Shown here piece by piece: positions 19,317 to 28,074 of a stretch of 64,000 nucleotides of DNA. The position numbers and the translations under genes were made by a program. Source of the DNA: Nocardia africana NBRC 100379 (GTDB lineage: Bacteria > Actinomycetota > Actinomycetes > Mycobacteriales > Mycobacteriaceae); NCBI RefSeq assembly GCF_001612635.1, contig NZ_BDAV01000005.1, positions 496,001-560,000 on the forward strand, given 5' to 3'. The notes beneath the pieces are model-generated. The model did not search any database, was not told the origin of the DNA, and saw only the letters and a list, made by a program, of their open reading frames with translations. Position 1 is the stretch's first letter. Every line of letters begins with the position of its first letter.

Positions 19317-20611
19317 TCACGGTGCGGACGGAGCGGCGCCAGCTGCTCCGCCACCAGCATTCGGACGACACCGGATATTTCCCCCGCATTCCGATCGTGA
19401 TCGGACTCGCGCTCTCGGTGCCGGCCGCCCTGCTCATCTCGGCGCTGCACGGTTTCCTCGATCTCCAGGTCTATCGGGTCGACACCCTGGCCTGGTTGCA
19501 CCGCGGCGCACTGTACGGTCCGCCGCTGCCGGTGGCCGGCCACACCGACCTGCCGTTCACCTATCCCCCGTCGGCGGCTGTACTGATGGCGCCGCTGGCC
19601 GTGATGCCGCTCTGGCTGGCGGAGATCGCGGTGACGGCCAGTTCGCTGGCCTGTCTGTGGGTGACGATCCGGCTGGTGCTCTCCCGGGTCCGGCCCGATC
19701 TGAACCCGCGGTCGACAGCGATCCTGGCCACCCCGGTCGTCCTCGCGACGGCGGCGCTCGAGCCGGTGCACACGACACTGTGGTTCGGGCAGATCAACAT
19801 CATTCTCATGGCCGCGGTCGCGCTGGACTGTCTGACGGAGAAGCCGCGCTGGCCCCGCGGCGTGCTGATCGGCATCGCCGCCGTCACGAAACTGACTCCG
19901 GCGGCCTTCGTGCTGTATCTGCTGATCCGCCGGGACTGGAAAGCGGCGGGAACGGCGGCGGCGACCGCGGCGGGGGTGGTGCTCGCCGGGTTCGTGCTAT
20001 TCCCGCGGACGTCCACGCAGTACTGGCTGCACGCGATCGTCGAGACCGGGCGCATCGGCGCGCCCTACTACGCCGGCAACCAGTCCCTCAAGGGCATGGT
20101 TTATCGACTCGGTCTGCCGGAATCCACGGCCGTAGCGCTATGGCTCGGTGTGGGGCTCGCCGTCGTCGCCGCCGGCGCGGTCGCGATGTATCTGCTCCTG
20201 CGCGCCGAGCGCACCGCCGGCACCGGCCCGATCGCAACCGGCCATACCCCCGCGATCACGAAACTCTCGGTCGCCGCCCTGCTCGTGAATGCCGCAGTGC
20301 TGCTGCTGGTTTCGCCGGTGTCGTGGACTCATCACTGGGTGTGGGTGGCGCCCGCACTGGTGACCGCCGCCCTGTGGTCCACGAGCAGATCCGCGGCCGC
20401 GGTGGCCGGCGCGATCGCCGTCGTCACCGCGCCGTTCCTGCTCGGCCAGGTGCTGGTGCCGGGCGGTGGCGACCGGGAGCTCGACTGGAATTGGTGGCAG
20501 CACCTGCTGGGCAATACCTACGTCCTGGTCGCCGTCGCGCTGCTCGGACTCGCGCTCACGCGACTGCTGCGGCGTCGCGCCCCAGCGCTACCGGCGACTC
20601 AGTCCGGCTGA
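19313..20611 (+). CDS. GT87 (DUF2029) polyprenol-phosphate-mannose-dependent alpha-1,2-mannosyltransferase
   Basis: This 432-residue integral membrane protein has about ten helices. The first extracytoplasmic loop contains QVYRVDTLAW and later FTYPPSAAVLMAPLA, the aspartate/YPP pattern of GT87 mannosyltransferases. Further landmarks are WFGQINIILM and NQSLKG. These enzymes add mannose from polyprenyl-phosphate-mannose to envelope glycans such as phosphatidylinositol mannosides or lipomannan. The start at 19313 overlaps the PAP2 stop; the longer frame into PAP2 is a shadow. Its 3' end overlaps the convergent nei gene by 13 bp. Confidence 0.9.
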   Translation: MITVRTERRQLLRHQHSDDTGYFPRIPIVIGLALSVPAALLISALHGFLDLQVYRVDTLAWLHRGALYGPPLPVAGHTDLPFTYPPSAAVLMAPLAVMPLWLAEIAVTASSLACLWVTIRLVLSRVRPDLNPRSTAILATPVVLATAALEPVHTTLWFGQINIILMAAVALDCLTEKPRWPRGVLIGIAAVTKLTPAAFVLYLLIRRDWKAAGTAAATAAGVVLAGFVLFPRTSTQYWLHAIVETGRIGAPYYAGNQSLKGMVYRLGLPESTAVALWLGVGLAVVAAGAVAMYLLLRAERTAGTGPIATGHTPAITKLSVAALLVNAAVLLLVSPVSWTHHWVWVAPALVTAALWSTSRSAAAVAGAIAVVTAPFLLGQVLVPGGGDRELDWNWWQHLLGNTYVLVAVALLGLALTRLLRRRAPALPATQSG

Positions 20612-21414
20612 CAGGTGGGGCACCAGAACAGGTTTCGCCCCTCGAGCACGGCATGGGCGACGGTGGTCCCGCAGATCCGGCAGGGCTCCCCGGCGCGGCG
20701 ATAGACGTAGGTGCGTGGCTTGCCGACCGCGTAGGACGGCGCGCCGCGGTCGTGTTCGGGGCGCACCACCACGATGGCGCCCCGACGCACGCCGACCTTC
20801 ATCAACGCGACCAGATCCGCCCACAGCGCGTCCCACTCCCCGGCCGTGATCGCGCGGCCGGGGCGTCGCGGTGAAATGCCGTGCCGGAAGAGCACTTCCG
20901 CGCGGTAGACATTGCCCACACCCGCCACCACCGACTGATCCATCAGCAGCGCCGCGATCGACCGGTTGGAGCGGCGGATCCGCTGCGAAGCCCGATCCGG
21001 ATCGGCATCGCGCCGCAGTGGGTCCGGCCCGAGCCGGGCGGTGAGGACGTCGACTTCCGGTCCGTGCAGGACCTCGCACGCGGTCGGCCCGCGCAGGTCG
21101 GTCCCGTACAGCGTGGTCGCCGACCTACCCGCGCCGATCATCCGCATCCGCACCTGGCCGACCGGATCGCTCAGTGGCGCCGGCGATTCGGTGAAGGTGC
21201 CGTAGAGACCGAGATGCACATGGACGACCAGGCCCGAATCGTAGTGGTGCAGAAGGTGCTTACCCCACGCCTCGGCCTTGGTCAGCGTGGCCCCGTCGAC
21301 CAGGGCGGCACCGTCGGCGAAGCGCCCCTGCGGGCTGGATACCCGCACGGCACCGCCGGCGAAGCGCTGCTGATGCAGCTTCGCCAGGCGATGCAGCGTA
21401 TGTCCCTCAGGCAT
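20599..21414 (-). CDS. nei: Fpg/Nei-family DNA glycosylase (endonuclease VIII-like)
   Basis: The 271-residue protein begins MPEGHTLHRL, giving the catalytic P2 and E3 after Met removal, as in actinobacterial Nei. A helix-two-turn-helix region (NRSIAALLMDQSVVAGVGN) precedes a C-terminal zinc finger CRICG ... CPTC. It excises oxidised pyrimidines and cleaves the strand by beta/delta elimination. It is the orthologue by position of the M. tuberculosis nei next to rpiB. The start at 21414 is fixed by the invariant MPEG. Confidence 0.95.
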   Translation of the reverse strand: MPEGHTLHRLAKLHQQRFAGGAVRVSSPQGRFADGAALVDGATLTKAEAWGKHLLHHYDSGLVVHVHLGLYGTFTESPAPLSDPVGQVRMRMIGAGRSATTLYGTDLRGPTACEVLHGPEVDVLTARLGPDPLRRDADPDRASQRIRRSNRSIAALLMDQSVVAGVGNVYRAEVLFRHGISPRRPGRAITAGEWDALWADLVALMKVGVRRGAIVVVRPEHDRGAPSYAVGKPRTYVYRRAGEPCRICGTTVAHAVLEGRNLFWCPTCQPD

Positions 21415-21458
21415 CGGCCGAATTCCGTTCCGCTCGGACCGACCCACACCCGGCCGGA

Positions 21459-21484
21459 CGGGCCGGGCGGTGTGGCCCGGCCCG
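21459..21484 (-). terminator. Hairpin between rpiB and nei
   Basis: A perfect 9-bp GC stem (CGGGCCGGG with CCCGGCCCG) and 8-base loop lies 12 bp past the rpiB stop. It could terminate or attenuate transcription into nei. Confidence 0.45.
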
Positions 21485-21495
21485 CTCGATGTCTG

Positions 21496-21966
21496 CTAGC
21501 TCTGCACCGCCGGCGGCTGACCGGTCTTCTCGTATTCGGCGATGATGTCGATGCGGCGCTGATGCCGCGCCTCGTCCGACCACGGCGTCGCCAGGAAGGC
21601 ATCGATGATGGCGAAGGCCTCCTCGGTGCTGTGCATCCGGCCACCGATGCCCATGAGCTGCGCATTGTTGTGCTCACGAGCCAGTTTCGCGGTCTCCACG
21701 CTCCAGGCCAGCGCACAGCGCGCGCCCGGCACCTTGTTCGCGGCGATCTGCTCGCCGTTGCCGCTGCCACCGAACACGATGCCGAGGCTGCCCGGGTCGG
21801 CGACGACGCGACGGGCGGCGTCGATGCAGAAGGCCGGATAGTCGTCGACGGCGTCGTACTCGTGGGCTCCGCAGTCGACCACGTCGTGACCGGCCTGCGT
21901 CAGATGATCCTTCACTTGGTTCTTCAACTCGAAGCCGGCATGGTCGGCACCCAGGTATACGCGCAT
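21496..21966 (-). CDS. rpiB: Ribose-5-phosphate isomerase B
   Basis: The 156-residue protein starts MRVYLGADHAGFELK, the phosphate/substrate site of RpiB. It contains GIVFGGSGNGEQIAANK, in which glutamate serves as the catalytic base, as in the mycobacterial enzyme, in place of the cysteine of other bacteria. It interconverts ribose-5-P and ribulose-5-P in the pentose phosphate pathway, which also feeds the phosphoketolase encoded 13 kb away. The start at 21966 is fixed by the conserved N-terminus. Confidence 0.95.
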   Translation of the reverse strand: MRVYLGADHAGFELKNQVKDHLTQAGHDVVDCGAHEYDAVDDYPAFCIDAARRVVADPGSLGIVFGGSGNGEQIAANKVPGARCALAWSVETAKLAREHNNAQLMGIGGRMHSTEEAFAIIDAFLATPWSDEARHQRRIDIIAEYEKTGQPPAVQS

Positions 21967-22039
21967 GGCTGAGATTCTGTCAGGTGGGTGGTTTCGCTCC
22001 ACATGGGGTCGTTTCCCGATCCTCTATAGAGTTCAGCCC

Positions 22040-23149
22040 ATGCAGTCCGAAGATCAGTGGGCCGATCAGACACCACAGCAAGGGCGCGGACCGGGGTGGA
22101 ATCCGGTGACCGGTACGGCGGGGTGGGATCCTCGGCTGGGGCCGCCGGGATGGGGTCCGCAGCAACCGTTTACGCCGCCGCACGTCCCGCCGTACCAACC
22201 GACGCGCGGACTGTCCCCCTGGGGCATGCCGGCTCGGCACAGCTGGGAGATCCCCCTGCTGATCGTGGTGATCCTGGTCACCGTCACCGGATATCTGATC
22301 GCGCTGCTGTCCCTGCTCGTCGGCGCGGTGAACTATTACGTCCTGCTGGTGATCCTCGCGCCGCTGCTGCTGTGGTTCGGCCGCGGCACCAACTATTCGA
22401 TGCAGCGGCTCAATGCCGTGAAGATGTCGCCCACCCAATTTCCGGAGGGATACCGGATGGTGGTCGAGGCCGCCGCGCGCTTCGGCATGGCGACCGTCCC
22501 CGATGCCTACGTGCTACTGGGCAACGGGCAGATCAACGCCTTCGCCTCGGGACACGGATTCCGCCGCTACGTGGTCGTTTACAGCGACCTGTTCGAGATC
22601 GGCGGTCAGGCCCGTGACCCCGACGCGCTGGCCTTCATCATCGGCCACGAGGTCGGCCACATCGCCGCCGGCCACGTGTCGTACTGGCGCCAGCTGGGCA
22701 TGTTCCTCGTGCCGTTCCTGCCGATCATCGGCAACTCGCTGATTCGCGCGCAGGAGTACACCGCCGACAATCACGGCTTCTGCAACCGCCATATCGGCGC
22801 ACCCGGCGCGATGAAAACCCTTGCGGGCGGCAAATATCTGAATTCGCTGGTCGATTTCGACGAGATGGCCGACCGCGCACCTCAGGACAAGGGCTTCTTC
22901 GTCTGGATGGTCAACGCCATGTCCTCGCATCCGGTGCTGACCTGGCGGATGTGGGCGCTGCGCGACCGCAGCCGGCACGGGCGGATGTTCCTGCGGCCGA
23001 GCGGTCCGCCGCCGCCGCGAATGACGGCGACGCCTCCGCAGTACCCGTCACCGGCGGCCCCGCCGCAGCCGGTGCCACCGGCCGGGCCACCCGTCCACAC
23101 GGGCAGCTACCCCGGATACGGCGAGATTCCGGGGCTGCCGCCGCGGTAA
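22040..23149 (+). CDS. M48-family membrane metallopeptidase (HtpX-like)
   Basis: The 369-residue protein has a Pro/Gly/Trp-rich cytoplasmic N-terminus (about 70 residues), two adjacent membrane helices (about 75-120), and an M48 domain. The zinc motif HEVGH sits in AFIIGHEVGHIAAGHV, with the third ligand in RAQEYTADNHG. A Pro-rich C-terminal tail follows. It probably degrades misfolded membrane proteins. The ATG at 22040 starts just after an AT-rich TATAGA stretch. It is divergent from rpiB with 73 bp between the starts. Confidence 0.9.
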   Translation: MQSEDQWADQTPQQGRGPGWNPVTGTAGWDPRLGPPGWGPQQPFTPPHVPPYQPTRGLSPWGMPARHSWEIPLLIVVILVTVTGYLIALLSLLVGAVNYYVLLVILAPLLLWFGRGTNYSMQRLNAVKMSPTQFPEGYRMVVEAAARFGMATVPDAYVLLGNGQINAFASGHGFRRYVVVYSDLFEIGGQARDPDALAFIIGHEVGHIAAGHVSYWRQLGMFLVPFLPIIGNSLIRAQEYTADNHGFCNRHIGAPGAMKTLAGGKYLNSLVDFDEMADRAPQDKGFFVWMVNAMSSHPVLTWRMWALRDRSRHGRMFLRPSGPPPPRMTATPPQYPSPAAPPQPVPPAGPPVHTGSYPGYGEIPGLPPR

Positions 23150-23157
23150 CCCCACGC

Positions 23158-23186
23158 CCGGCACGGGGCGCTTCGCCCCGTGCCGG
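23158..23186. terminator. Bidirectional terminator between the M48 peptidase and the DsbA-like gene
   Basis: A perfect 13-bp stem (CCGGCACGGGGCG with CGCCCCGTGCCGG) with a CTT loop lies between two convergent stops (23149 and 23194). Confidence 0.85.
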
Positions 23187-23193
23187 CGATGCA

Positions 23194-23850
23194 CTAGTCG
23201 AACTGCGGGTCCTCGGTGCGGGTCCGCTTGAGCTCGAAGAAGTGCGGGTAGGACGCCAGCGCGACCGCCCCGTCCCACACCTTCCCCGCCTCCTCGCCGC
23301 GCGGGATCCGCGACAGCACCGGGCCGAAGAAGGCGGTGTCGTTGATGTGGATGGTCGGCGTGCCGACGTCCGGCCCGACCTTGTCCATGCCGGCGTGGTG
23401 GCTCCTGCGCAGCGCCTCGTCGTAGTCGGTGCTGGTGGCGGCCTCGGCCAGTTCGGCCGGCAGCCCCACCTCGGCGAGAGCGTCGGCGACGACCGCGGCC
23501 AGGGTTTCGGCCTGGTTCTCGCGCTCGTACTCCTCCCGGCGATTGTGGATGCGCGTGCCCATCGCGGTGTACAGCGGCGAGAGCACCTTCTCCCCGTGCT
23601 GCTCGGCCGCGGCGATGGCCACCCGGACCGGGCCCCACGCCGATTTCATCATCTCGACGTAGCGCTCGGGGAGGTCCTCACGGCCCTCGTTGAGCACGGC
23701 CAGGCTCATCACGTGGAAGTGCGTGTCGATATCGCGGACCTTCTCGACCTCCAGAATCCAGCGCGAGGTGATCCAGCACCACGGGCACAGCGGATCGAAC
23801 CAGAAATCGACGCGGTCCCTGGAACCGGCGGTGGTCGTCTGATCGCTCAC
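23194..23850 (-). CDS. DsbA-family mycothiol-dependent oxidoreductase (Rv2466c-like)
   Basis: The 218-residue protein has a thioredoxin/DsbA fold with active-site CPWC (C22, C25) in [10 protein letters not shown], a helical insertion, and the cis-proline loop GTPTIHIND. It has no signal peptide, so it acts in the cytoplasm. The M. tuberculosis homologue is a mycothiol-dependent nitroreductase/disulfide reductase in the SigH oxidative stress response. The GTG at 23850 follows AAGGGACGAAAT and is preferred over an upstream frame lacking a site. Confidence 0.9.
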   Translation of the reverse strand: MSDQTTTAGSRDRVDFWFDPLCPWCWITSRWILEVEKVRDIDTHFHVMSLAVLNEGREDLPERYVEMMKSAWGPVRVAIAAAEQHGEKVLSPLYTAMGTRIHNRREEYERENQAETLAAVVADALAEVGLPAELAEAATSTDYDEALRRSHHAGMDKVGPDVGTPTIHINDTAFFGPVLSRIPRGEEAGKVWDGAVALASYPHFFELKRTRTEDPQFD

Positions 23851-24006
23851 ATTTCGTCCCTTCGAAGAAGCAGTGGGGAGGCCGCACGCCACCCGCCCTC
23901 AGCATTGGTCAACGCCGCGAAGTTGGCGATATTTCCCGATCGCCGCGGGATCGCACAGTAGGGTCGGATGCGACCCTGGTTGCCCGCTGCCCGGAGGTTT
24001 TCCCCC

Positions 24007-25227
24007 ATGCCCACAGATTCCAGGTTCGTCATCGTCGGTGGCGGTCTGGCCGCCGCGAAGCTGGCGGAGTCGTTGCGCGACAACGACTTCGACGGCAACA
24101 TCACGTTGATCGGCGAGGAGGCGCAGCTACCCTACGAGCGGCCGCCGCTGTCGAAGGAACATCTGCTCGGCAAGAAGTCGCTCGCCGATTTCACGGTGCA
24201 CACCGAGCAGTGGTATCGCGATCACGATGTCGAACTGCTGCTCGGCACCACCGTCACGGCCATCGACCGCTCGTCGAAAACCGTTGCGCTGCCGGACGGT
24301 TCGACCCGGCCCTACGACAAACTCGCCCTGGCGACCGGATCGCGCTCGCGCCGGTTGCCGATTCCCGGCGCCGACGCCGAAGGCGTGCACATGTTGCGCA
24401 CGATCGGACAGTCCGATGCGCTGATCTCCCTGTTCGGCTCGGCGCGGCGGCTGGTCGTCATCGGCGCGGGCTGGATCGGCCTGGAGGTTACCGCGGCCGC
24501 GCGCACCGCCGGTCTCGACGTCACCGTCCTAGAGGTCGGCGCGGTCCCGTTGCAGGCCGCGCTCGGCGAGGAGATGGGCGCGGTCTTCGGTGAACTGCAC
24601 CGCGCGCACGGCGTCGATCTGCGCTGTGGCGTGAAGGCCGCCGAAATCGTGACCGCCGACGGCAAGGCCACCGGAGTCCGGCTCGCCGACGACACGATCG
24701 TGGACGCCGACGCGGTGCTGATCGCGGTCGGCGCCCGGCCGAATGTCGAACTGGCCGCCGACGCCGGCCTCGCGGTCGAGGGCGGCGTGCTCGTGGACGA
24801 GAGCCTGGCCAGCAGCGATCCGGATATCGTCGCGGTGGGCGATATCGCCGACCAGCAGCATCCGGTCCTCGGGCAGCGGGTGCGGGTCGAACACTGGGCC
24901 ACGGCGCTCAACCAACCGGCCGTCGCGGCGCTGACGATGCTCGACCGGCCCGCGACCTACGACCGGCTGCCCTACTTCTTCACCGACCAGTACGACCTCG
25001 GCATGGAGTACACCGGCTTCGTCGCACCGGGCGCGACCACGTCCGTGGTGGTGCGCGGCGACACCGGCAGCCGCGAATTCGTCGCGTTCTGGCTGGACCA
25101 GGGCAATCGCGTGCTGGCGGGAATGAACGTCAACGTCTGGGACGTCACCGATCGGATCAAGGAACTGATCCTCGGTGGCGAACCGGTGAATCCGGACGCG
25201 CTCGCCGATACGAGCACCGATTTGTGA
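24007..25227 (+). CDS. FAD/NAD(P)-dependent ferredoxin (or rubredoxin) reductase
   Basis: The 406-residue flavoprotein has an N-terminal FAD Rossmann motif VIVGGGLAAAKLAE, the central NAD-binding motif VVIGAGWIGLEVTAAAR, and VAVGDIA for the FAD ribityl. A C-terminal reductase domain (about 325-400) follows. Architecture matches rhodocoxin/putidaredoxin reductases that pass electrons from NADH to a small ferredoxin feeding a P450 or oxygenase. No ferredoxin or P450 gene is adjacent. Start ATG at 24007 behind CGGAGG. A CRP-type palindrome overlaps its stop codon. Confidence 0.9.
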   Translation: MPTDSRFVIVGGGLAAAKLAESLRDNDFDGNITLIGEEAQLPYERPPLSKEHLLGKKSLADFTVHTEQWYRDHDVELLLGTTVTAIDRSSKTVALPDGSTRPYDKLALATGSRSRRLPIPGADAEGVHMLRTIGQSDALISLFGSARRLVVIGAGWIGLEVTAAARTAGLDVTVLEVGAVPLQAALGEEMGAVFGELHRAHGVDLRCGVKAAEIVTADGKATGVRLADDTIVDADAVLIAVGARPNVELAADAGLAVEGGVLVDESLASSDPDIVAVGDIADQQHPVLGQRVRVEHWATALNQPAVAALTMLDRPATYDRLPYFFTDQYDLGMEYTGFVAPGATTSVVVRGDTGSREFVAFWLDQGNRVLAGMNVNVWDVTDRIKELILGGEPVNPDALADTSTDL

Positions 25228-25238
25228 CCACAGTCACA
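25223..25238. promoter_or_regulatory. CRP/GlxR-type binding site upstream of the YCII-ECF operon
   Basis: TGTGACCACAGTCACA matches the cAMP-receptor-protein consensus TGTGA-N6-TCACA perfectly on both half-sites. It overlaps the stop codon of the upstream reductase gene and lies about 87 bp before the YCII start. This suggests cAMP-dependent control of the operon. Confidence 0.65.
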
Positions 25239-25324
25239 GTAGAGGTAGGTCGAGGAGCCGCGGCCGGCTCCGACCCGATCGTGAGCGCGCCGCGGTGGCG
25301 CGCCGGCGAGCCGAGGAGATCACC

Positions 25325-25726
25325 GTGAAGTACATGCTGCTCAAGACCTACCGCCCCGCCGCGCACTGCGATACTCCGATCGGCGAATGGCCGCCGGAGG
25401 ACATCGCGGCCCATATCGAATTCCAGCGGGCGCTGGGTGCGGCACTGCGGGAATCGGGTGAGCTGGTCGACGCACAGGGACTGGCGTTTCCGGATCAGGC
25501 GCGCATCGTCAGCGCCGACGGGCGGTCCGCGCCGGTCATCACCGACGGCCCGTTCCCGGAGACCAAGGAATTTCTGGCGGGCTACTGGATCGTCGATGTG
25601 GACAGCGCCGACCGGGCGCTGGAGATTGCAGCGCAGGCCTCGGCCGCACCGGGCCCGGGCGGTGCCCCGATCGGTGAGTACATCGAAGTGCGCGCGGTGA
25701 TGGACGCTCCGGCGACCGACGCCTGA
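25325..25726 (+). CDS. YCII/DGPF-domain protein, partner of the ECF sigma factor
   Basis: The 133-residue protein is a single YCII-related dimeric alpha/beta domain with the diagnostic DGPF in ITDGPFPETKEFLAGYW (about residues 77-93). Such proteins are encoded beside ECF42-type sigma factors in actinobacteria; their biochemical role is not settled. The GTG at 25325 is preceded by GAGGAG. The stop is 11 bp before the sigma gene, so the two form an operon. Confidence 0.9.
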   Translation: MKYMLLKTYRPAAHCDTPIGEWPPEDIAAHIEFQRALGAALRESGELVDAQGLAFPDQARIVSADGRSAPVITDGPFPETKEFLAGYWIVDVDSADRALEIAAQASAAPGPGGAPIGEYIEVRAVMDAPATDA

Positions 25727-25737
25727 TCCGCCGCGCC

Positions 25738-27021
25738 ATGACCGGATCACAGTTACCGGCCGTCCCGGTCGGGCGGCCTTCGGAGCGCGACGAACGGCGC
25801 GACGACTCCGCACGGGAGGTCGCGCTGCTCCTGCGTGAGGTCGCGCCGCTCGTGCTGGGCGTTCTGGTGCGTCGCTACGGCGATTTCGACGCGGCCGAGG
25901 ACGCGGTGCAGGAGGCGATGCTCGCAGCGGTCACCCAGTGGCCGGACAAGGGCTATCCGGACAATCCGCGGGCATGGCTGCTCCAGGTCGCGCAGCGGCG
26001 ACTGATCGACTCGGTGCGTTCGGAGATCGCACGCCGCTCTCGCGAGACGACGGCGGCCCTGCAGGACGTGCCGCCTGCCGACACCGATTCGTCCGACGAC
26101 ACGGTGACGTTGTTGTTGCTGTGCTGCCACCCCGCGTTGTCTCCGGCCAGCGCGATCGCGGTGACGCTGCGCGCGGTGGGCGGCCTCACCACCGAGGAGA
26201 TCGCCCGGGCCTTCCTGCTGCCGGAAACGACCATGGCGCAGCGCATTTCACGGGCGAAGAAACGGCTCGCCGCACTGCCACGCCCGTTCGCCGAGTCCAC
26301 TGGGGCCCCGCACGATTGGGGTCCGCGGCTCGGGCCGGTCCTGCACGTGCTGTACGTGATGTTCACCGAGGGGCATACCGCGACCGGCGGCTCGCGGTTG
26401 TACCGCACCGATCTGGCGGCGGAGGCGATCCGGTTGACCCGCAAGGTCCACCGGCTGCTGCCGGAGGACCCGGAGGTCACGGCGCTGCTCGCGCTGATGC
26501 TGCTCACCGACGCGCGCCGCGCGGCACGCCTGGGCCCGAGCGGTGAGTTGATTCCGCTGGCCGAACAGGACCGCACCCGCTGGGATCGGGAACGCGCCCG
26601 GGAGGGAATGCGGCTGGCGACGGCGGCGGTCGAGACCGGGCTCGGCGGCCCCTACCGTGTCCAGGCCGCGATCGCCGCACTGCATGCCCGGGCGCCGAGC
26701 GTTGAAGAGACCGACTGGGAGCGAATCCTCCTGCTGTACAACGTCTTCGAGCGGCTGTCGGACAATCCGATGGTGAGCCTGAATCGCGCCGTGGCGGTGG
26801 CCATGGTGCACGGGCCCGACGCCGGGCTGGAGTCGGCCAACGCGCTGGCGGACCGCCTGCGCGGCAACCAGCGACTCGAGGCGGTGCGGGGACACCTGTA
26901 CGAGATGGCGGGCAACCGCCCGGCGGCGATCGAGTCCTATACGGCAGCGGCTCACCTGACCACGAGTACGCCCGAGCGCGACTACCTCATGCTGCGCGCG
27001 GCGACGCTGCGCGCCTCGTAG
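25738..27021 (+). CDS. ECF42-type RNA polymerase sigma factor with TPR-like C-terminal extension
   Basis: The 427-residue protein has sigma region 2 (YGDFDAAEDAVQEAMLAAV ... NPRAWLLQVAQRRLID) and a region 4 helix-turn-helix (GGLTTEEIARAFLLPETTMAQRISRAKKRL). About 220 helical residues follow with TPR-like repeats (DUF6596/SigI-like). There is no membrane anti-sigma gene; in this class the C-terminal extension itself is thought to control activity. The genes it controls usually include the adjacent YCII gene. A perfect CRP-like site lies upstream of the operon. Confidence 0.92.
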   Translation: MTGSQLPAVPVGRPSERDERRDDSAREVALLLREVAPLVLGVLVRRYGDFDAAEDAVQEAMLAAVTQWPDKGYPDNPRAWLLQVAQRRLIDSVRSEIARRSRETTAALQDVPPADTDSSDDTVTLLLLCCHPALSPASAIAVTLRAVGGLTTEEIARAFLLPETTMAQRISRAKKRLAALPRPFAESTGAPHDWGPRLGPVLHVLYVMFTEGHTATGGSRLYRTDLAAEAIRLTRKVHRLLPEDPEVTALLALMLLTDARRAARLGPSGELIPLAEQDRTRWDRERAREGMRLATAAVETGLGGPYRVQAAIAALHARAPSVEETDWERILLLYNVFERLSDNPMVSLNRAVAVAMVHGPDAGLESANALADRLRGNQRLEAVRGHLYEMAGNRPAAIESYTAAAHLTTSTPERDYLMLRAATLRAS

Positions 27022-27027
27022 CCGATC

Positions 27028-27852
27028 TCAGGACCAGGTGTTGCCGGTGATGCGCTGATAGGCGTCCATGTACTTCTCGCGGGTGACGGCCACGACCTCG
27101 GCGGGAATCTCCGGGCCGGGCGGCTCCTTGTCCCAGCCGGTGGAGGTCGCCCAATCGCGGACGAACTGCTTGTCGAACGAGCGCTGCGCCCGGCCGGGCT
27201 CCCATTCGTCGGCCGGCCAGAACCGCGACGAGTCCGAGGTCAGGACCTCGTCACCGAGGGTGAGAACATCACCGTCCCAGCCGAATTCGACCTTGGTGTC
27301 GGCGATGATCACCCCGCGCCCCGCGGCGTGCTCGGCGCCGCGGGTGTAGATCCGCAGGGTCAGGTCGCGCAGCTTCTCGGCGACCTCGCGACCCTCCTGA
27401 TTCACCACATCGTCGAACGTGATCGGCTCGTCGTGTCCGGCGGACGCCTTGGTGGTCGGAGTGAAGATCGGCTCGGGAAGTTTGTCTCCCTCGCGCAGCC
27501 CGGCGGGCAGCGCCACCCCGGAGACCGCACCGGTGCGGCGGTACTCCTGCAGGCCGGAGCCGACCAGATAGCCGCGGGCGATGCACTCCACCTGGACCAT
27601 CTTCAGCGGCCGCACGCGCACCGCGCGCCCGGCGAATTCGTCCGGCACGTCGGTGGTCGAGAGCACATGGTTGGGCACATCGGAGAAGTAGTCGAACCAC
27701 CAGTTCGACAACTGGGTGAGCAACGCGCCCTTGTCCGGAATCGGCGTCGGCAGCACCACGTCGTAGACCGAGACCCGATCGGAGGCGACCAGAATCAGCG
27801 ATTCCCCGTCCTCGTAGAGATCGCGCACCTTACCGGCGTGGATGTGCTTCAC
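27028..27852 (-). CDS. purC: Phosphoribosylaminoimidazole-succinocarboxamide synthase (SAICAR synthase)
   Basis: The 274-residue enzyme condenses CAIR with aspartate using ATP in purine synthesis. Family motifs are present: HAGKVRDLYE at the start, a VECIARGYLVGSG block, and GVIIADTKVEFGWDG and DEVLTSDSSRFWP near the end. The GTG at 27852 behind GGAGGGCCG is chosen. The same frame stays open for another 2.7 kb antisense to pepN, which is not coding. The N-terminus is somewhat short compared with homologues of about 295 residues, which usually carry 10-20 extra residues before the GKVRDLY motif. Confidence 0.95.
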   Translation of the reverse strand: MKHIHAGKVRDLYEDGESLILVASDRVSVYDVVLPTPIPDKGALLTQLSNWWFDYFSDVPNHVLSTTDVPDEFAGRAVRVRPLKMVQVECIARGYLVGSGLQEYRRTGAVSGVALPAGLREGDKLPEPIFTPTTKASAGHDEPITFDDVVNQEGREVAEKLRDLTLRIYTRGAEHAAGRGVIIADTKVEFGWDGDVLTLGDEVLTSDSSRFWPADEWEPGRAQRSFDKQFVRDWATSTGWDKEPPGPEIPAEVVAVTREKYMDAYQRITGNTWS

Positions 27853-28074
27853 CGGCCCTCCTCGCTTCGCTGTCCGCCGCACACGAACGCCCAGCCTACC
27901 GAGCGCCGCGACGAGCCCCGACGCTCGGTGGCGTGGCGCGCGGCGTTTCCTCCTGCACGGGGTGCGGATGCACGGTCGGCCCAGCCCTACGGGCGCAGAC
28001 GTGGCATTCTGGGCACCGTCAGCGACTGCATCCGCAGCGTGGTTCACACGACCGGTCCGAGCGAAGGAGTCTCC

